A stretch of 64,000 nucleotides of DNA, taken from Cavia porcellus. Lineage: Eukaryota; Chordata; Mammalia; Rodentia; Caviidae. Both the position numbers and the translations under genes were made by a program. Location of the stretch: the NCBI RefSeq assembly GCF_034190915.1, contig NW_026947507.1:31734001-31798000 (forward strand). Reading direction: 5' to 3'. Positions 1 through 11,854 of this stretch are shown piece after piece. The notes under the pieces were generated by a model, which searched no databases, was not told the origin of the DNA, and saw only the letters and a list, made by a program, of their open reading frames with translations. Each line of letters begins with the position of its first letter. Position 1 is the first letter of the stretch.

Positions 1-2523
1 TTGTGGAGAAATCTTTAACTTAGTGCTAGAGATATACTTTTAGGTATAACAATTAATAGTTTTAATCTTTAAAAGAAAATAGTATTAACTTACACAATTC
101 TCGGTCACTATTTTTTGTCTCTGAAAAGATACTGACAATCTATTTCTACACTTAAAATTGATTATATAATGCCATATTGACTGTATTTTTTATTCAAAAG
201 ATGAATTTTATTTTACTTTCTATCATAAATTACATTTTTTAATTTGGCCAGTTTCACAAAACCAAAGACCTCCAATTACATACTGCACAATATAAAGAAT
301 TGTTACGGAATATAATTGTCACTAATACTTTTGGTTCAGGTTTAGAACTGGAAGCACAAATAGTTTGCCCCAGGCAAATCTGGAGGTCTTTCAGACTTAG
401 CCTGTGCCTCTTACCCATGCTGTTGTCTGAAGTAAGGCTGCCTCCACTCTCTCCTCAAGACTCCACATTTAGCATCCCTGCATCTCTCCTGTGTTCAGAG
501 GAGACAGCTCCTGGAGCCTCAGAAATCACTAGGACCCTCTGGTGGGAAAATTAGTTCATTCTAGAATTCCATTCCCTAAGGGTTTTCTGTGTCCGCAGCT
601 TTTAATTAGTTCCACAGAGAGCTGTGATTCTTATTCTGCACATGTTTCTCTCAATCTTGTCTCTTTACATCCCAACTGGAAGTGGAAGAATTCCTTTAAT
701 ATATGAAAATTAAGCTTTGTCAGAGAACTGGAGCTCTATTTCTCCTTTTAGTCCATTTCATGTTGGTGGGAAAGAAATAATAATCAGAATTGACTGAAAG
801 AATATTAATTCATCAAAGTAGGATTAAAATTCAAAATGTTCATTTCCTCACTGAAGCCAAGTTGGAGAAGTAATTTTGCAAACCCATTGCTCTTTTTAAC
901 ACAACATGATAAACTAAAAATAATCTAAAAATGATCTCAATTTTGATGTAGCTGTTTCATTGATGTTTTTAATGAAATGATTAGATAAATGTATTTTCCT
1001 CATGATGAGACATAGCACATTTTTTTAAAAAGTTTTTTTTTCTATAATAACCTTCATTACAACTTGATTATTTTAGAAATACAAATGTTTACTGAGATAG
1101 TTTCTTGTAATCAAACTTCTGGTTCACATTCTGAAAGAAAATTAGGCACCTTGGCCTGACTCTGGGGAAAGTTAGTTAACATTTGAACAATCTAATGGTC
1201 TCTAATCAGAAAGAGTCTAGCATGGCTTGGTAATCTTGGAGATACTTATTAAGAAGCTCTCACTTTAAAGGCTTTAATCTAAACCCTAATTAACTCCAGT
1301 TGTTTATCAATTATCACAGTAAGTGCTTATGATGGTTGCTTTAGCCCATTCAAGTCTGCTTTAATAAAATTACTGAGTGGGTTATGAATAACAGAAATTT
1401 GTTTTTCACAGCATCATAGGTTAGGAAGTATGAGCTCAAGGTGATGATGCACTTAATGTCTGATTTTTTTAATCTTATTTTATCTTTTCACTGTGTCTTC
1501 ACATGACAAAAAGTTGGGGAAACTATCTTCAGGTTCTTATAGAAACACTAATCTTTCCACAGGACTCTACTCTCATAACCTAATCATCTCTGAAAGACCC
1601 CACTTATTAATGCTGTAATGTTGGAAATTGGGTTTCAAATATAAAGTTCAAATATAAAGACACAAATATCTAGTCTGTAATAATATGAAAATTGTTCACT
1701 ATTGAAAAGCATTAATCTTATGTGGAATTAAATTTTTTTTCATGTTACTGTCATCATTTCACGAACACAGAAAAATAATCTAGCCAATTAAAAGTAGCTT
1801 ACAATTTCCCCAAGAAGACTAATAAAACTGTGAATCACCCGAGGTCTCACAGTGGTCTCTTTCATTTGATTCCAACTAGAAGGTGAGTTGAATTTTGTCA
1901 CTGCACTATTGCTATATATGCCTGGTTACATTTGCTGCATGTTGCATGTTGACAATATAATTTTAAAAAAATATTTGTGCCCAGTGGTTTTCTCCTAGTT
2001 GGAAGCAGAACTGAAGTGGTTAGAGTGCTGTAGTTGTTGGACTCATGGAATAAAAGAGAGGAGGTCATTTCTAAACAAGTGCTACAGTGGTGTGGAAGGA
2101 TTTCGTAGAGTTTAAGTTAGCTCTAAAACAATGACTCTTCACTGTTCACAGAGTGGGTGGGACTACAAAATTGGCTGGAGCAACAGTGTATTCAGTGTAT
2201 TCTTGGCACAGAATTGAAAGTTATCCTGTGTGACTGAAGAGAGTCTTGTCTTTACATGAAGCGCCACATCATCTTCCTATGAAGATCAGATTTACTCTCC
2301 TTTTTAAAATTTTAAACAGAGAAAAAGTGAGAAACAACAATAAAACAGTTTCAAAATGGGCTGGTAAGAGAGTAACAGCCATCAACACATCACATATTGT
2401 TACATTCACAGTAGTTGTACAGAGTATAATATATAGATATGAAACTCTGTCCAGAAAATTACTAGCAGAAAACTTTCCCCTCAATAAACCAAAAGAAATC
2501 AGTTATATAACGATCTTATCTTT
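1..2523. other. non-repetitive AT-rich DNA, no gene seen
   Basis: No recognised repeat and no open frame with protein-like composition. The short frames at about 300-554 and 2246-2668 have no recognisable domain. The stretch around 1135-1420 has the mixed, homeobox-motif-rich texture often seen in conserved non-coding elements (several TAATTA/AATTAA cores), but only alignment could show conservation. Confidence 0.5.
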
Positions 2524-2544
2524 TGTGTGTGTGTGTGTGTGTGT
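2524..2544. repeat. (GT)n microsatellite
   Basis: An uninterrupted GT dinucleotide run of about ten units, seen directly, followed by a pyrimidine-rich tract that leads into the old L1. Confidence 0.95.
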
Positions 2545-2639
2545 ACACCTTTTCTTTTTCTTCCTTTCTCTTTTCTCCATTTTTCTCCCTTTTTTAATAG
2601 TTTCTTCCCTATTCACAATAACTACTGTGCATTTTGGAT

Positions 2640-5600
2640 ATTGTTTACTCTTTCAGTTTTTCCATTAGTGAGACTATACAATGTTTACACATGTGGGTCT
2701 GGTTTATTTCACATACTAATATGTTCTCAACTTGCATCTATTTACCTATAAAGGCCTCAAGTTTATCTTTCTTTATAGCTGAGTAGTATTCCATCATAGT
2801 AAAACAAAAACAAATTTCTAAATCCATTCCTCATTTGATGGGCATTTGAGTTGTTTCCAGGATTTATCTAACACAAATTGTGCTTTTATAAATATAGATG
2901 CACATATATTGCTGTGCTATGATGTTTTTAATCTCTTCTGGGGAGCTACCCAGAAGGAAAATAGCTGGGTCAAATGGAAACTTTAATTCTAGGTTTTGAG
3001 GAATTTCCACACTGGTTTCCATGGTGGTTGCACCAATACATACCCCCACTGACAGTGGAAAAGAGTTCCTTTGTCCCTACAGCCCTACCAGCATTTGATT
3101 TTTAATTGATTTTTTGATGACAGCCATTTTTTTCTGAGATGAAATGAAATCCTAGTGTTCTAGCAATCCACTGATTTTTAGGTCTGGTTGGTTTTTTTTT
3201 TTTTTGCCAAAATCACAGTAACATTGTAGTATAATTTCAGATCAGGGATTGTGATGTCTCCTGACTTGCCTTTGTTGCCCAGAAGTGCTTTAGCTATTCT
3301 AGGTTTCTTCTGGTTCAAAATGAATTTTAGGAATGTTTTCTCTAGGTTTTTGGGTATGCTAATGGTATTTTGATTGTGATTGCTTTAAATCTGTATAAGA
3401 GTTTTGGAAGTAGGGCTATATTTGCTGTGTTGGTTCCTCCTATCCATGAGCAAGTGATATGTTTCCATTTTCTGGTATCTTCTTCAATCTCCTTTTTCAG
3501 AGTACAGTAGTTTTCAATTTATTTCAATATCTTACTTCCTTTGATTGCTTCCTAAGTATTTCATTTTTTATGTTATTGTATAGGTGTGGTTTCCCTAGTT
3601 TCTGCCTCTGTGAGTTTGTTGCTTGGGTAGAGGAATGCTATTGATTTTTGAGTGTTGACTTTGTAGCCAGCTACACTACTGAATTTGGTTATTAAACCTG
3701 TAAGTCTTTTGGTAGAGCTTTTGGAGTCTTCCTTGTAGAGTAGTGTGTCATTCACAAATAATGACAATTTAAATTCTTTGCTTAGTTATGCCTTTTATAT
3801 TTTTTCTCTTGTTTAATTTCTCTGGCTAATGTTTCTATAACTATAGAAATAATATTGGACATCCCTGTCTTGTTCCTGATTTTAGAATAAAAGCATACAG
3901 TTTTTGAATAGTTAGTATGATGTTAGTTGTAGGTTTGTTATAGATGGATTTTATCAGATTAAGATAAAGAGCTTATATTTCAAATTTCTGTAGGGATTTT
4001 CACATGAATGAGTGTGGGACGTTGTGAAATGCTTATTCTCCATCTACTGAGATGATCATGTGATTTCTGTTTTTGGTTCTGCTAACATGGCATATTACAT
4101 TTATTGATTTGTTTATGATAAAACACGTCTACATCTGTGGAATGAATCCAACTTGATCACATTGTATAATCTCCCTTGATGATTTGCTGCATTGTGTGAG
4201 CCAGTATCCTATTCAAGATTTTTGCATCTATGTTCATTAGGGAGATTGGCTTGCAGTTTTATTTTTTGGTTGAGTTTTTCCTCTGGTGTTGGAAACAAGA
4301 TAATACTTGCCTCCAAAAATCATTTTGGAAGTATTGGTTCCTTTCAACTTCCTTAAAGAGTTTCAACATTAGTGGCATTAGTTCTCTGAATTTCTTGTAG
4401 AGGTCAACAGTGAATCTATCAGGGCCTGGGCTTTTCTATGTAGGTAAATTTTTAATTTCACTGGTTGACATCAGGTTAGTTAGAATTTTTATACCCTCTT
4501 GATTTAGTTTTGGCAGTTGGATTATGTCTAGGAATCTGTCCACTTCTGTGTTTTTCATCTTATTACAATATAGGTTCTCATTGTAAGGATTTATGATAAT
4601 TTGAATTTCTGTGGGATCTGCTGTGATTTTCCCCTTTTCTGAGTTGCTTGAATTCATGGGTTTTGTTTTTCCTTTTTTTAAGAGGTTGAGTATGGCTTGT
4701 TAATTCATTTAGTTCTTTCGAAGAACTGACATTTTGATTTGTTGATTCTTTGCATTTCTTTCTAGACTCAATTGCATTCATTGGTACTCTTAATTTTATA
4801 ATTTCCTCTCTAATATGAGCTTTGGGATTGATTTGTTCTTTTTTTCTAGAAGTTTGAGGTTCAACATTACATTGATTATTTGGGCTTCTTCTGTTTTTCT
4901 GATGTAAGAGTTCACTGCTATAAATTTGCATCTTCAGACTGCTTTCATTGCATCCCATAAGTTTCAGTATGATGTATAGGCATTATTATTTCATTGTGCA
5001 TACTTAGTAATTTCATGTTTAATTTTTCTGTGACTCACTGGTTGTTCAGAAGTGTGTTGTTTAATTTCCATGTGTTTTCATGATTTTTGTTGTTTATTTT
5101 CAATTTCATTGTACTATGATTAGTTCATGTGTAAGAAATGACTTCAGTTCCTCCACCATTAATTAAACATGTTTTGTGGACTAGTGTGTGGTCTACTTTG
5201 GAGAATGTCCAATGTGCAGCTGAGAAGAATGTGTACTCTGTCGTTTGGGGATGCAATATAGACTCTGTAGACATCTACCAAGTCTATTTGTTCATAGGCT
5301 TGGTTCAGTTCTGAAATTTCTTTTTTGATTTTTTTGTGTGTTTAGTTGATCATGCGAGTGGAGTATTAAGGTTCTCCACTACAACTGTATTAGTTATTTG
5401 TTTTTTCATGTCTGTTAATAATTATTTTAGTTGTATGCACTATTTTTTGCACATATATATTTATAATTGTTATCTCTTCTTGGACTTTTTACTTAACAAG
5501 TATGTAATAACCTTCCTTATCTCTTTTGATCAATTTTAGCTTAAAATTTACACTGTCTTCAAATAGAATAACTACTCATGTTTTTTTCTGGGTTCCTGTG

Positions 5601-5890
5601 GCATGGGAATTACTTTTAATCCTTTGACTATTAGTCTATGAATTTATTTTTGGATTAAATGTGTCTTATAATTTTGTATTTATTTATTTATTTCATTTTC
5701 TTGATACTGGGAATTGAACACAGGACTTTGTGCTTGCCAGTCAGATGCTGAAATGCTGAGCTGTGTCCCTGGTCCTAAATGTGTTTCTTGAATGTGATAT
5801 ATCGATGGATCTTGTTTCTTGATTCATTACACCTATCTATTTCTATTGGTTGATGATTTGAGACCATTTACTTTGATGATTATAACTGAT
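2640..5890 (-). pseudogene. decayed L1 ORF2 (endonuclease/reverse transcriptase)
   Basis: ORF2p normally nicks target DNA and reverse-transcribes L1 RNA at the nick. Here only pieces read in frame. A 64-residue piece at 3573-3767 covers the catalytic palm, with SLFVNDTLLY where active copies have F/Y-A-D-D, so the first catalytic Asp is replaced. The piece ends with the conserved [14 protein letters not shown] segment. Pieces at 4436-4657 and 4578-4958 correspond to the region between endonuclease and RT, and the endonuclease half extends to about 5880. About 600 bp is deleted near 3140 and an ID SINE interrupts the frame at 5668-5775. Certainly non-functional; exact ends are uncertain because the frame is broken everywhere. 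Confidence 0.85.
5668..5775 (-). mobile_element. ID-type SINE (tRNA-derived) inserted in old L1
   Basis: On the minus strand it reads as an ID body (GGACCAGGGACACAGCTCAG ... TTCAATTCCCAGTATC) with tRNA-like A and B boxes, followed by an A-rich tail seen as T-rich DNA at 5669-5703. It is bracketed by near-identical TAAATGTGTCTT (5656-5667) and TAAATGTGTTTCTT (5776-5789), the expected L1-mediated target-site duplication. It is therefore younger than the host L1. Confidence 0.85.
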
Positions 5891-5949
5891 ATGTATTAGC
5901 TTGTCTTTTTTATGTTATTTTCCTGTTCTTTATTTTTATGTTTGATTGC

Positions 5950-6990
5950 CTGTCCTTCATGGTGCTTTCTTTCTACTGATGTGCATGTGTTTGTGGCCTT
6001 CATTATCTGTCTAATATGTCCTTCAATTCAGAGTACTCTGTAGAGCTGGTTTGGTGGTCATGAATTTCTTCAGTTGATCATTGTTATAGAAATATCTTAT
6101 TTCTCCACCGAATTTGAAAGACAGTTATGAGGAGTGCAGTCAGTTGGATTGAAGACTGTTTGCTTTTAATGCTTGAAATACCTTACTCCAGGCTCTCCTT
6201 AACTTAAAGGTTTGTGCTGAGAAGTCAGCTGTGATTCTGATGGGCTTTCCTTTATAGGTGATTTGTATCTTTTCTCTAGCTGCTTTTAAGATTTATTCTT
6301 GTGTTAAAGTTATAAAATCATGATTATTACATGCCTTGGTGTAGATTTATTTTGGTCATGGCTATTTCGAGTTTTATGTGCTTTATTTATTTTTATATCA
6401 AATTCTTTCTCCATGTTTGGGAAGTTTTCTGCCATTATTTCTGTGAAGAGACTGTTTTCAATGGCTTTTGCACTGAGTTCAATCATTTGCACTGAGTCTC
6501 CATCTTTTGCACTGAGTTCAATCATTCTTATGTTGTTCATCTTGTAACTGTTGGACTGATTTTCATGGTCCCTTGCCATTCTTGAGATATCCTTATTTTC
6601 CTGTCACTAGTCACATTCCTATATTCTAGGTCTTATTTTCTGTCCTTGTCTTCATTCAGCCTGTTGCATACACTTTCAATGGAGTTTTTAATGTGGATTT
6701 TTGTTCATATTTTTTTTAATCAGTACCAGAGATTGAACTCACAACCACATGCTTGCAAGCCAGGCACTTACACTGCTGAGTTAAATACCTGGCCCGTATA
6801 TCTGTTTTATTGATTCCATTTCTTATTTATAATTGGGATTTCATCACTTTCTTAACCTCCTCTATTTTAAAAAATCTGTGTCTGCTTTAATTTCTTTCAT
6901 TTTGATTGTCATTTATTTTTGTATCTTAGATTATTTTTTCTATGGTCTCTTCCATTTGTTTTTTCAGTTATGCTACAATCTTTTCAGAGA
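5950..6990 (-). pseudogene. decayed L1 ORF1 (RNA-binding protein)
   Basis: ORF1p is the trimeric nucleic-acid-binding chaperone of the L1 particle. The readable piece at 6310-6579 carries the RRM region (IAENFP-like MAENFPNMEKEFDIKI, then SHDQNKSTPRHVII), matching the same part of the young L1 ORF1. Within it a short direct duplication repeats the block MIELSAK twice, from repeated DNA around 6465-6530. The C-terminal domain lies at about 5990-6300 and the coiled-coil region upstream of 6600. An ID SINE interrupts it at 6710-6795. No intact frame. Confidence 0.75.
6710..6795 (-). mobile_element. ID-type SINE inserted in old L1
   Basis: The minus strand reads GGGCCAGGTATTTAACTCAG through to ATTGAACTC-type box B sequence (plus strand GATTGAACTCACAACCAC) and a short A tail. 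Same family as the copies at 5.7, 40.9 and 49.8 kb. No clear target-site duplication seen. Confidence 0.8.
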
Positions 6991-7260
6991 ATTCCAGCAG
7001 TAGTGAACTTCAGATTTTCTCTCATTGTGCTCTAGACTTGTCCTGGATGGGCTGTGCACTTGGAGTTGAATTTTGCTTCTTCCACTTGCATTTTCTATTT
7101 TTTTATTAGGCTTTATTGTGTTGGTGCTTGTAGATTTCTTATGTTAAATAGCTTTATCCCTGGTGTTGAGGCTTTCCTAGATGATTGTCTCTCAGGGAAG
7201 TCTTCTAGATTAAAGTGGTTCTTGGTCTTTCTGTGTATCCCAAGAACCTAACTTCCCAAT

Positions 7261-8700
7261 AGATTAAGAATGTAGAGTTTGTATTTTTTTTTTTTTTTTA
7301 CTGAGTTCTATCCTTTGGTACTGGACTATGGTGGTGATTATGACCCCTTACAATCTCACTGTTATACAGTGTTATACAGGAGAGAAAAACTGATAATAAT
7401 AGGGATGGTATCCTAGTTAAAGTAGTATAGTTAGCAACAATAATAAACTCAAGCACAGCCTGGCTATTGACAAACTGTGTTAACTACTAGCCTGATATCT
7501 TTTACTAAACAAGGAAGTTGTACAGTTATATAATATAATCCAACTTATACCAGGAACTTGTTTGAAAGGTTTTTCCATTTAGTAGAGTGATATTACCCTG
7601 TTATGGGGGTGTTTAAGAGGGTTGGGGGTAAGATGGAGAGACGGAAAATAGGAGCAACTTTGGTGGACACAGGATGATCATCCAAGTTTTTAGTAATTGT
7701 AGGTATAAGAGGGAGAGACTGGAAGAGAAAGCCTAGGAGTATTGAAGTGAACCACAAAGTGAGACAGTTATTTACCAACATGAAATCTCATAAAAATCAA
7801 ATAAGATAGTTTTTGAAAGAGAAGATGATGAATGAAATAATACAAATGGAAAGTTTAGAGATCCAAGCTTGAACAAGAGGGAGAGGAAAATAGAAAAGAG
7901 AAGAAAAAGAAAATAAAGGAGAGGAGGCAAAAAGAAAAAAAAAGAAAGAAACAGGAAAGAAAACTAATCACATCCATGGAAAACAACCAACAAACGTATA
8001 GAAAGAAAACAAAACAGGGCAAAACAGAATAAACAAGAAAAGGGAAAAAAATACAAATGAAAAACAGCAACAAAAATAATATAAAAATAAACAAAACACA
8101 CTAACTCAGCGTGCTACCAAGAGGAAAGCCTATCAGAGGAAAATAAAAGTAATGAGATTCCTCTCTTGTATACATTTCTGCGGTAGGTCCAAGTCTGATC
8201 CCAGAATGCGTATTGTAGCTAAGATTGCAGGTAGACTTGTGCTGGATTTGGGTCTGATTTTGTCTCTGGATTTGGGAATGGGATTAGTTTTCTGTAGCTG
8301 GAGTTCTCCCCAGCCATTTAAAAAAGAAAAAAGAAAAGAGAGAAGAAAAAATAAGGAAAAGGAAAGAAGATGGCCCTGCCCACCCACTTCTATTCCCCAT
8401 CTTTGTCTCTAAGCGCAAAGCAGGTTCACCTAACTTACCACCTGCTGGCACATATTGTTACTGTTGCTTCTGATTTTTCCAGAGCACTAGTCCTGCCTGT
8501 CTATCTTGTGCACTTTAGCTGGGTCTTCCCACAAGTCTCCAGTCTGCTATGACACTCACATTCCTGCAGGTCTCCACTTCCTGAGTTCTGTCTATAGAGG
8601 TAGCAAAAGCTTGTCTTGGACGCCCTTCCTGTCACCGCAGCTCCAGGTCAATGGTGCAAACACTGACCAACTCAGATCTCCACTTTTATTTCCAATCACT
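7261..8700 (-). other. low-complexity region, possibly 5' UTR of the old L1
   Basis: Directly upstream (minus-strand sense) of the old L1 ORF1. It holds a strongly purine-rich tract at about 7860-8100 and 8319-8370, then more GC-rich DNA at 8370-8690 resembling in texture the 5' UTRs of the other L1s here. The assignment rests on position and composition only; short frames in it are not protein-like. Confidence 0.35.
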
Positions 8701-9469
8701 GTAAAATCTTGGAAAAGTTTTATGTAGAGTAACTTGATTAAATTCATGGACAAGTTATTCTGACAATAGTGGCCATTCCATCTAGCAAAGAGATCAGTAG
8801 AAGATGGAGGTAGAAAACTGTTAGCTATCAACAGAACCTGCTTTTTCTTCCTTTTCAGCACACTCTAGATTATGTTCCAACCTTTCATAAGGAAGGACAT
8901 GCTGTATTACTAGATCTAGATAAAGAAAAGATGATTGAAGTTATATGTGTTGCTTCCAGATCTGCTACACAAAAGGTGCAGCTCTATGTGTTCTATATCC
9001 TTAGAAAGTGATATAAGAAAATGGTAGAGCATTAGAAAAGAGCTGCCTGGGTCTCTAAGTCATTGCTTGAAGGTGAAGTTAGAGTACCCTTTTATATGTT
9101 TTGTGAGTGAAAAATAAATTTTTGTTCTATGAAACCAATGAGATCATGAGGTTAATCTGTTACATCAAATTATGTGATAAGTTTACTAGACTAATTTGCT
9201 AAATGATGACAAGATCCTGAAACAGTGCAATTATTAGAATAGAACAAATGGAAATAATATAATAGATATTTGGGAGATAAAAGTACAAGGGGTATTACAT
9301 TGTGAAGTAAATGGAGGAAGAGTTACTCTAGCTTTTCATCTTGGCAAACTGGCAAAGATGACGACAGTGGTAATAGTGAAAGCTCCACATAATAATAAGC
9401 TATTTGGAAAAGACAATTATTACCAATTTGAAACTACTAAACTCAGTGTAATTATTTGGAGGATTATTA
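8701..9469. other. non-repetitive AT-rich DNA
   Basis: Nothing recognised: no open frame of note and no repeat pattern I can name. Confidence 0.5.
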
Positions 9470-10750
9470 TTTTTAAAATTTATTTTGTGTGTTGATAGAC
9501 ACATTTGTATGTTTATGAGGTATGATGTGATGTTTTAGTTCGTGCATGATAATGATTAGGGTAATTAGTATGTCCATTACCTTACAATTTTCATTTCTTT
9601 ATGGCAGGTGCATTTGAAAGCCTTTCTTCCAAGTATTTGGAAATATTCAATGCAGTACTACTAATTATGTTTATGGATCTGTGGTAAGAGGATTTTTCTC
9701 CTATCATTCTATCACTCTGCTTATTGATTGACCTCTGGCCATCACCCACGTCCATTTCTTTTCCCAGTCTCTTGTAATCACTACTCTTGATTTCTTTAAG
9801 AATAATATTTTTAGGTTCCTCTCGTGAATGAGATTATGTAATTATTATCTTCCTTATTTTACTATGTTATTCACCCATATTTTTGCAGGTGGCAGAATTT
9901 ACAGCTAAATAATATTTCATTGTACATATCTACCATGTTCTTAACCACTCACGTATTAATGAACATTTATTATGATGCTCATATGATGCTTCTATCATTA
10001 GCTTTTTGAGGAATTACCATACCACTTTCCATATGGCGGTGCTTATATTCCCATCACTGGCACATAAAACTTCCTTTTCTTCACATCCTCACCAGCATTT
10101 GTTGTTTTTTGCCCTTTTGATGTTAGCCATTCTAATGGGTAAAGTGTTTTCCTATTGCAGAAATACAAATGTGTTTTCCTAATGATTAATGACATTAATG
10201 TTTTTTTCAAATATCCAGTGGATATTTGTCTGTATTCTTGATGAGAAGCCTATTGAGATCTTTAGTTCATTGTTTTATTATTTACTGTTGAAATATTTGA
10301 CTTATATATTCTGCATATGATGCCTTGCCTGATTTTATAGTTTAAAAATATTTTCCCTGTTATGTAGGTTGTCTTTTTTGCCTGTGTGATTTTTTCCATT
10401 GCTACTCAGAAGGTTTCAGTTTGTGTCGCTGCATTTGTCAATTTTGTTGTTATTTTCTGTGGAATTATGCCTGGCTCCTTATCAGGTTTTGTTGTCAGGG
10501 TAATTCTGGCCTCAGACTGAGTTTGAAAAGATTTCCTTCTATTCAATTTTGTTCAGTAATTTGAGGAAGTTAGTATCAATTCTTTAAAAGCCTGGTACAG
10601 TTCATTACAGAAAACATCAGGTCATGGATTCTTTGCTGGGAGATTTTTATTACTGATTCAATTGCATTGCTCTCTATTGACTTGTTCAAGTTTTCTATTT
10701 CTTCATGATGTAATTTTGGGTAGGTTATATATCAGGATTTATTTATTTAT
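9470..10750 (-). mobile_element. ancient L1 3' end (L1MA-like), antisense
   Basis: From about 9480 the plus strand reads as the complement of the well-known older placental L1 3' UTR (GTTTATGAGGTATGATGTGATG, then the loss of strand-biased T-rich text), followed by complement of the ORF2 C-terminus, with the hallmark CATCCTCACCAGCATTTG at about 10085. The ORF2 similarity runs on to about 10740. All frames are broken. The young L1 begins about 40 bp beyond its right end, so it may be the insertion target. Confidence 0.8.
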
Positions 10751-10799
10751 TCTAGATTTTAAGTAGGAGATTATTTAATTTGTTTACAATTTTTTTTTT

Positions 10800-11854
10800 A
10801 TTTAAGAGGAAAAAGAGAAAAACACAAAACAAAACAAAGCAGTGTAAGGTTACACATAATACAGAACTACAAAAAAAAAAACACATAACAGTAAGAAATC
10901 ACCCGTTAATAGACTACACATTATCATCTTGGAAATAGCTGCTCAAATCACAGTATCAAAGAATACAAAGTAGACATTCAAACAGAGAGACTGCAAACAG
11001 CTGTGTTCAATGATCCAAAAACATTAATATAGTCAGCTATTTAACACCCCTAAACAAACTTGCTGTTATATCCGTTAGAGCTCTTTTTTTTTTCCTCCCT
11101 CTCTTTTTTACAACAAAATTTGTACATTTTGGATTTTATTACTCCTTAGTTCTTATTACTTTTTTGGAGGGGGAGAGAATAAAGTCAAATATGGCAAAAC
11201 AAAGCTGTAAGTCAAAACCAAGGATAGACATAGCACATGATGTAGAACAGAGTACAAGGTTATTAACAATGGTTATCAACGTTGTCTCTTGTTTCCTTAA
11301 ACGGAATTGTCTATCTCATTAGATATTATAAAGTTGGACAAAACAGTAGAGAACAAGACCAATAAAACTTAGGCATTGTGAACATTGCAGGACTTCCAAA
11401 GGAGACAATAGTCAAACCAGAATGGGCATCTTTGTGAATCTTATTGCCTTCAAACTAGTTGCCTATACCCTCAGACTTGCTACTATCGCACAGAATGGAA
11501 CAGAGTCTAATCAGTCAAAACAAGATCGTGGGAGTATTACAGGACTTCAAAACAAGTTAATAGGAGATTGAAAAGAGTTACTATTATATATCCTAATTTT
11601 TTAAATTTTTCCCTTAATTAAAACAAACATAAGAAATAGCTAAATAATTTTTTAAAGAATAGTAGTTATCATAGTGTCTGTCTTTTTCCTTAAAATATTT
11701 GGATAAAACTTCATATACTATAGCTTCAATATTTCCATATCAAGAAGCCCAGAATAAAGGCTTTCTAATTAATAAGTGAAAATTTTATAAGGCTTCAAGG
11801 CCACATAATGGGGAATCATGATTATCACATATTTTTATATATTTGAATCATTAC
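10800..11854 (-). other. 3' UTR of the young L1
   Basis: Lies between the ORF2 stop and the poly(A) tail. On the sense strand it contains a G-rich polypurine tract (complement of 11083-11112), a usual feature of L1 3' UTRs. Parts align with the 3' UTRs of the other two L1s: 11405-11490 with 22338-22420 and with plus-strand 33430-33520; the AACAGTAAGAAATCAC block at about 10886 recurs at 21308 and 21676. This shared 3' UTR links the three elements as relatives. Confidence 0.85.

Larger units (their letters stand above)
2640..7260 (-). mobile_element. old, decayed L1 LINE (antisense)
   Basis: Read on the minus strand this is a degenerate L1 aligning along its length with the young L1 at 10.8-17.8 kb: ORF2 C-terminus near 2700-3100, reverse transcriptase near 3570-4700, endonuclease near 4900-5880, ORF1 near 5950-6990. 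Around 3140 it skips about 600 bp of ORF2 that is present in the young copy (roughly the equivalent of 12330-12980). Two ID SINEs sit inside it. Frameshifts and stops throughout mean it is long dead. The left boundary is approximate and no target-site duplication was found. Confidence 0.9.

Noticed and set aside
300..554. 84-codon frame in the first kilobase
   Set aside because: No recognisable domain and no splice or promoter context that I can support.
2246..2668. 140-codon plus-strand frame with Val-Cys repeats and a Phe/Leu-rich end
   Set aside because: The repeats come from the GT microsatellite and the hydrophobic end from T-rich DNA.
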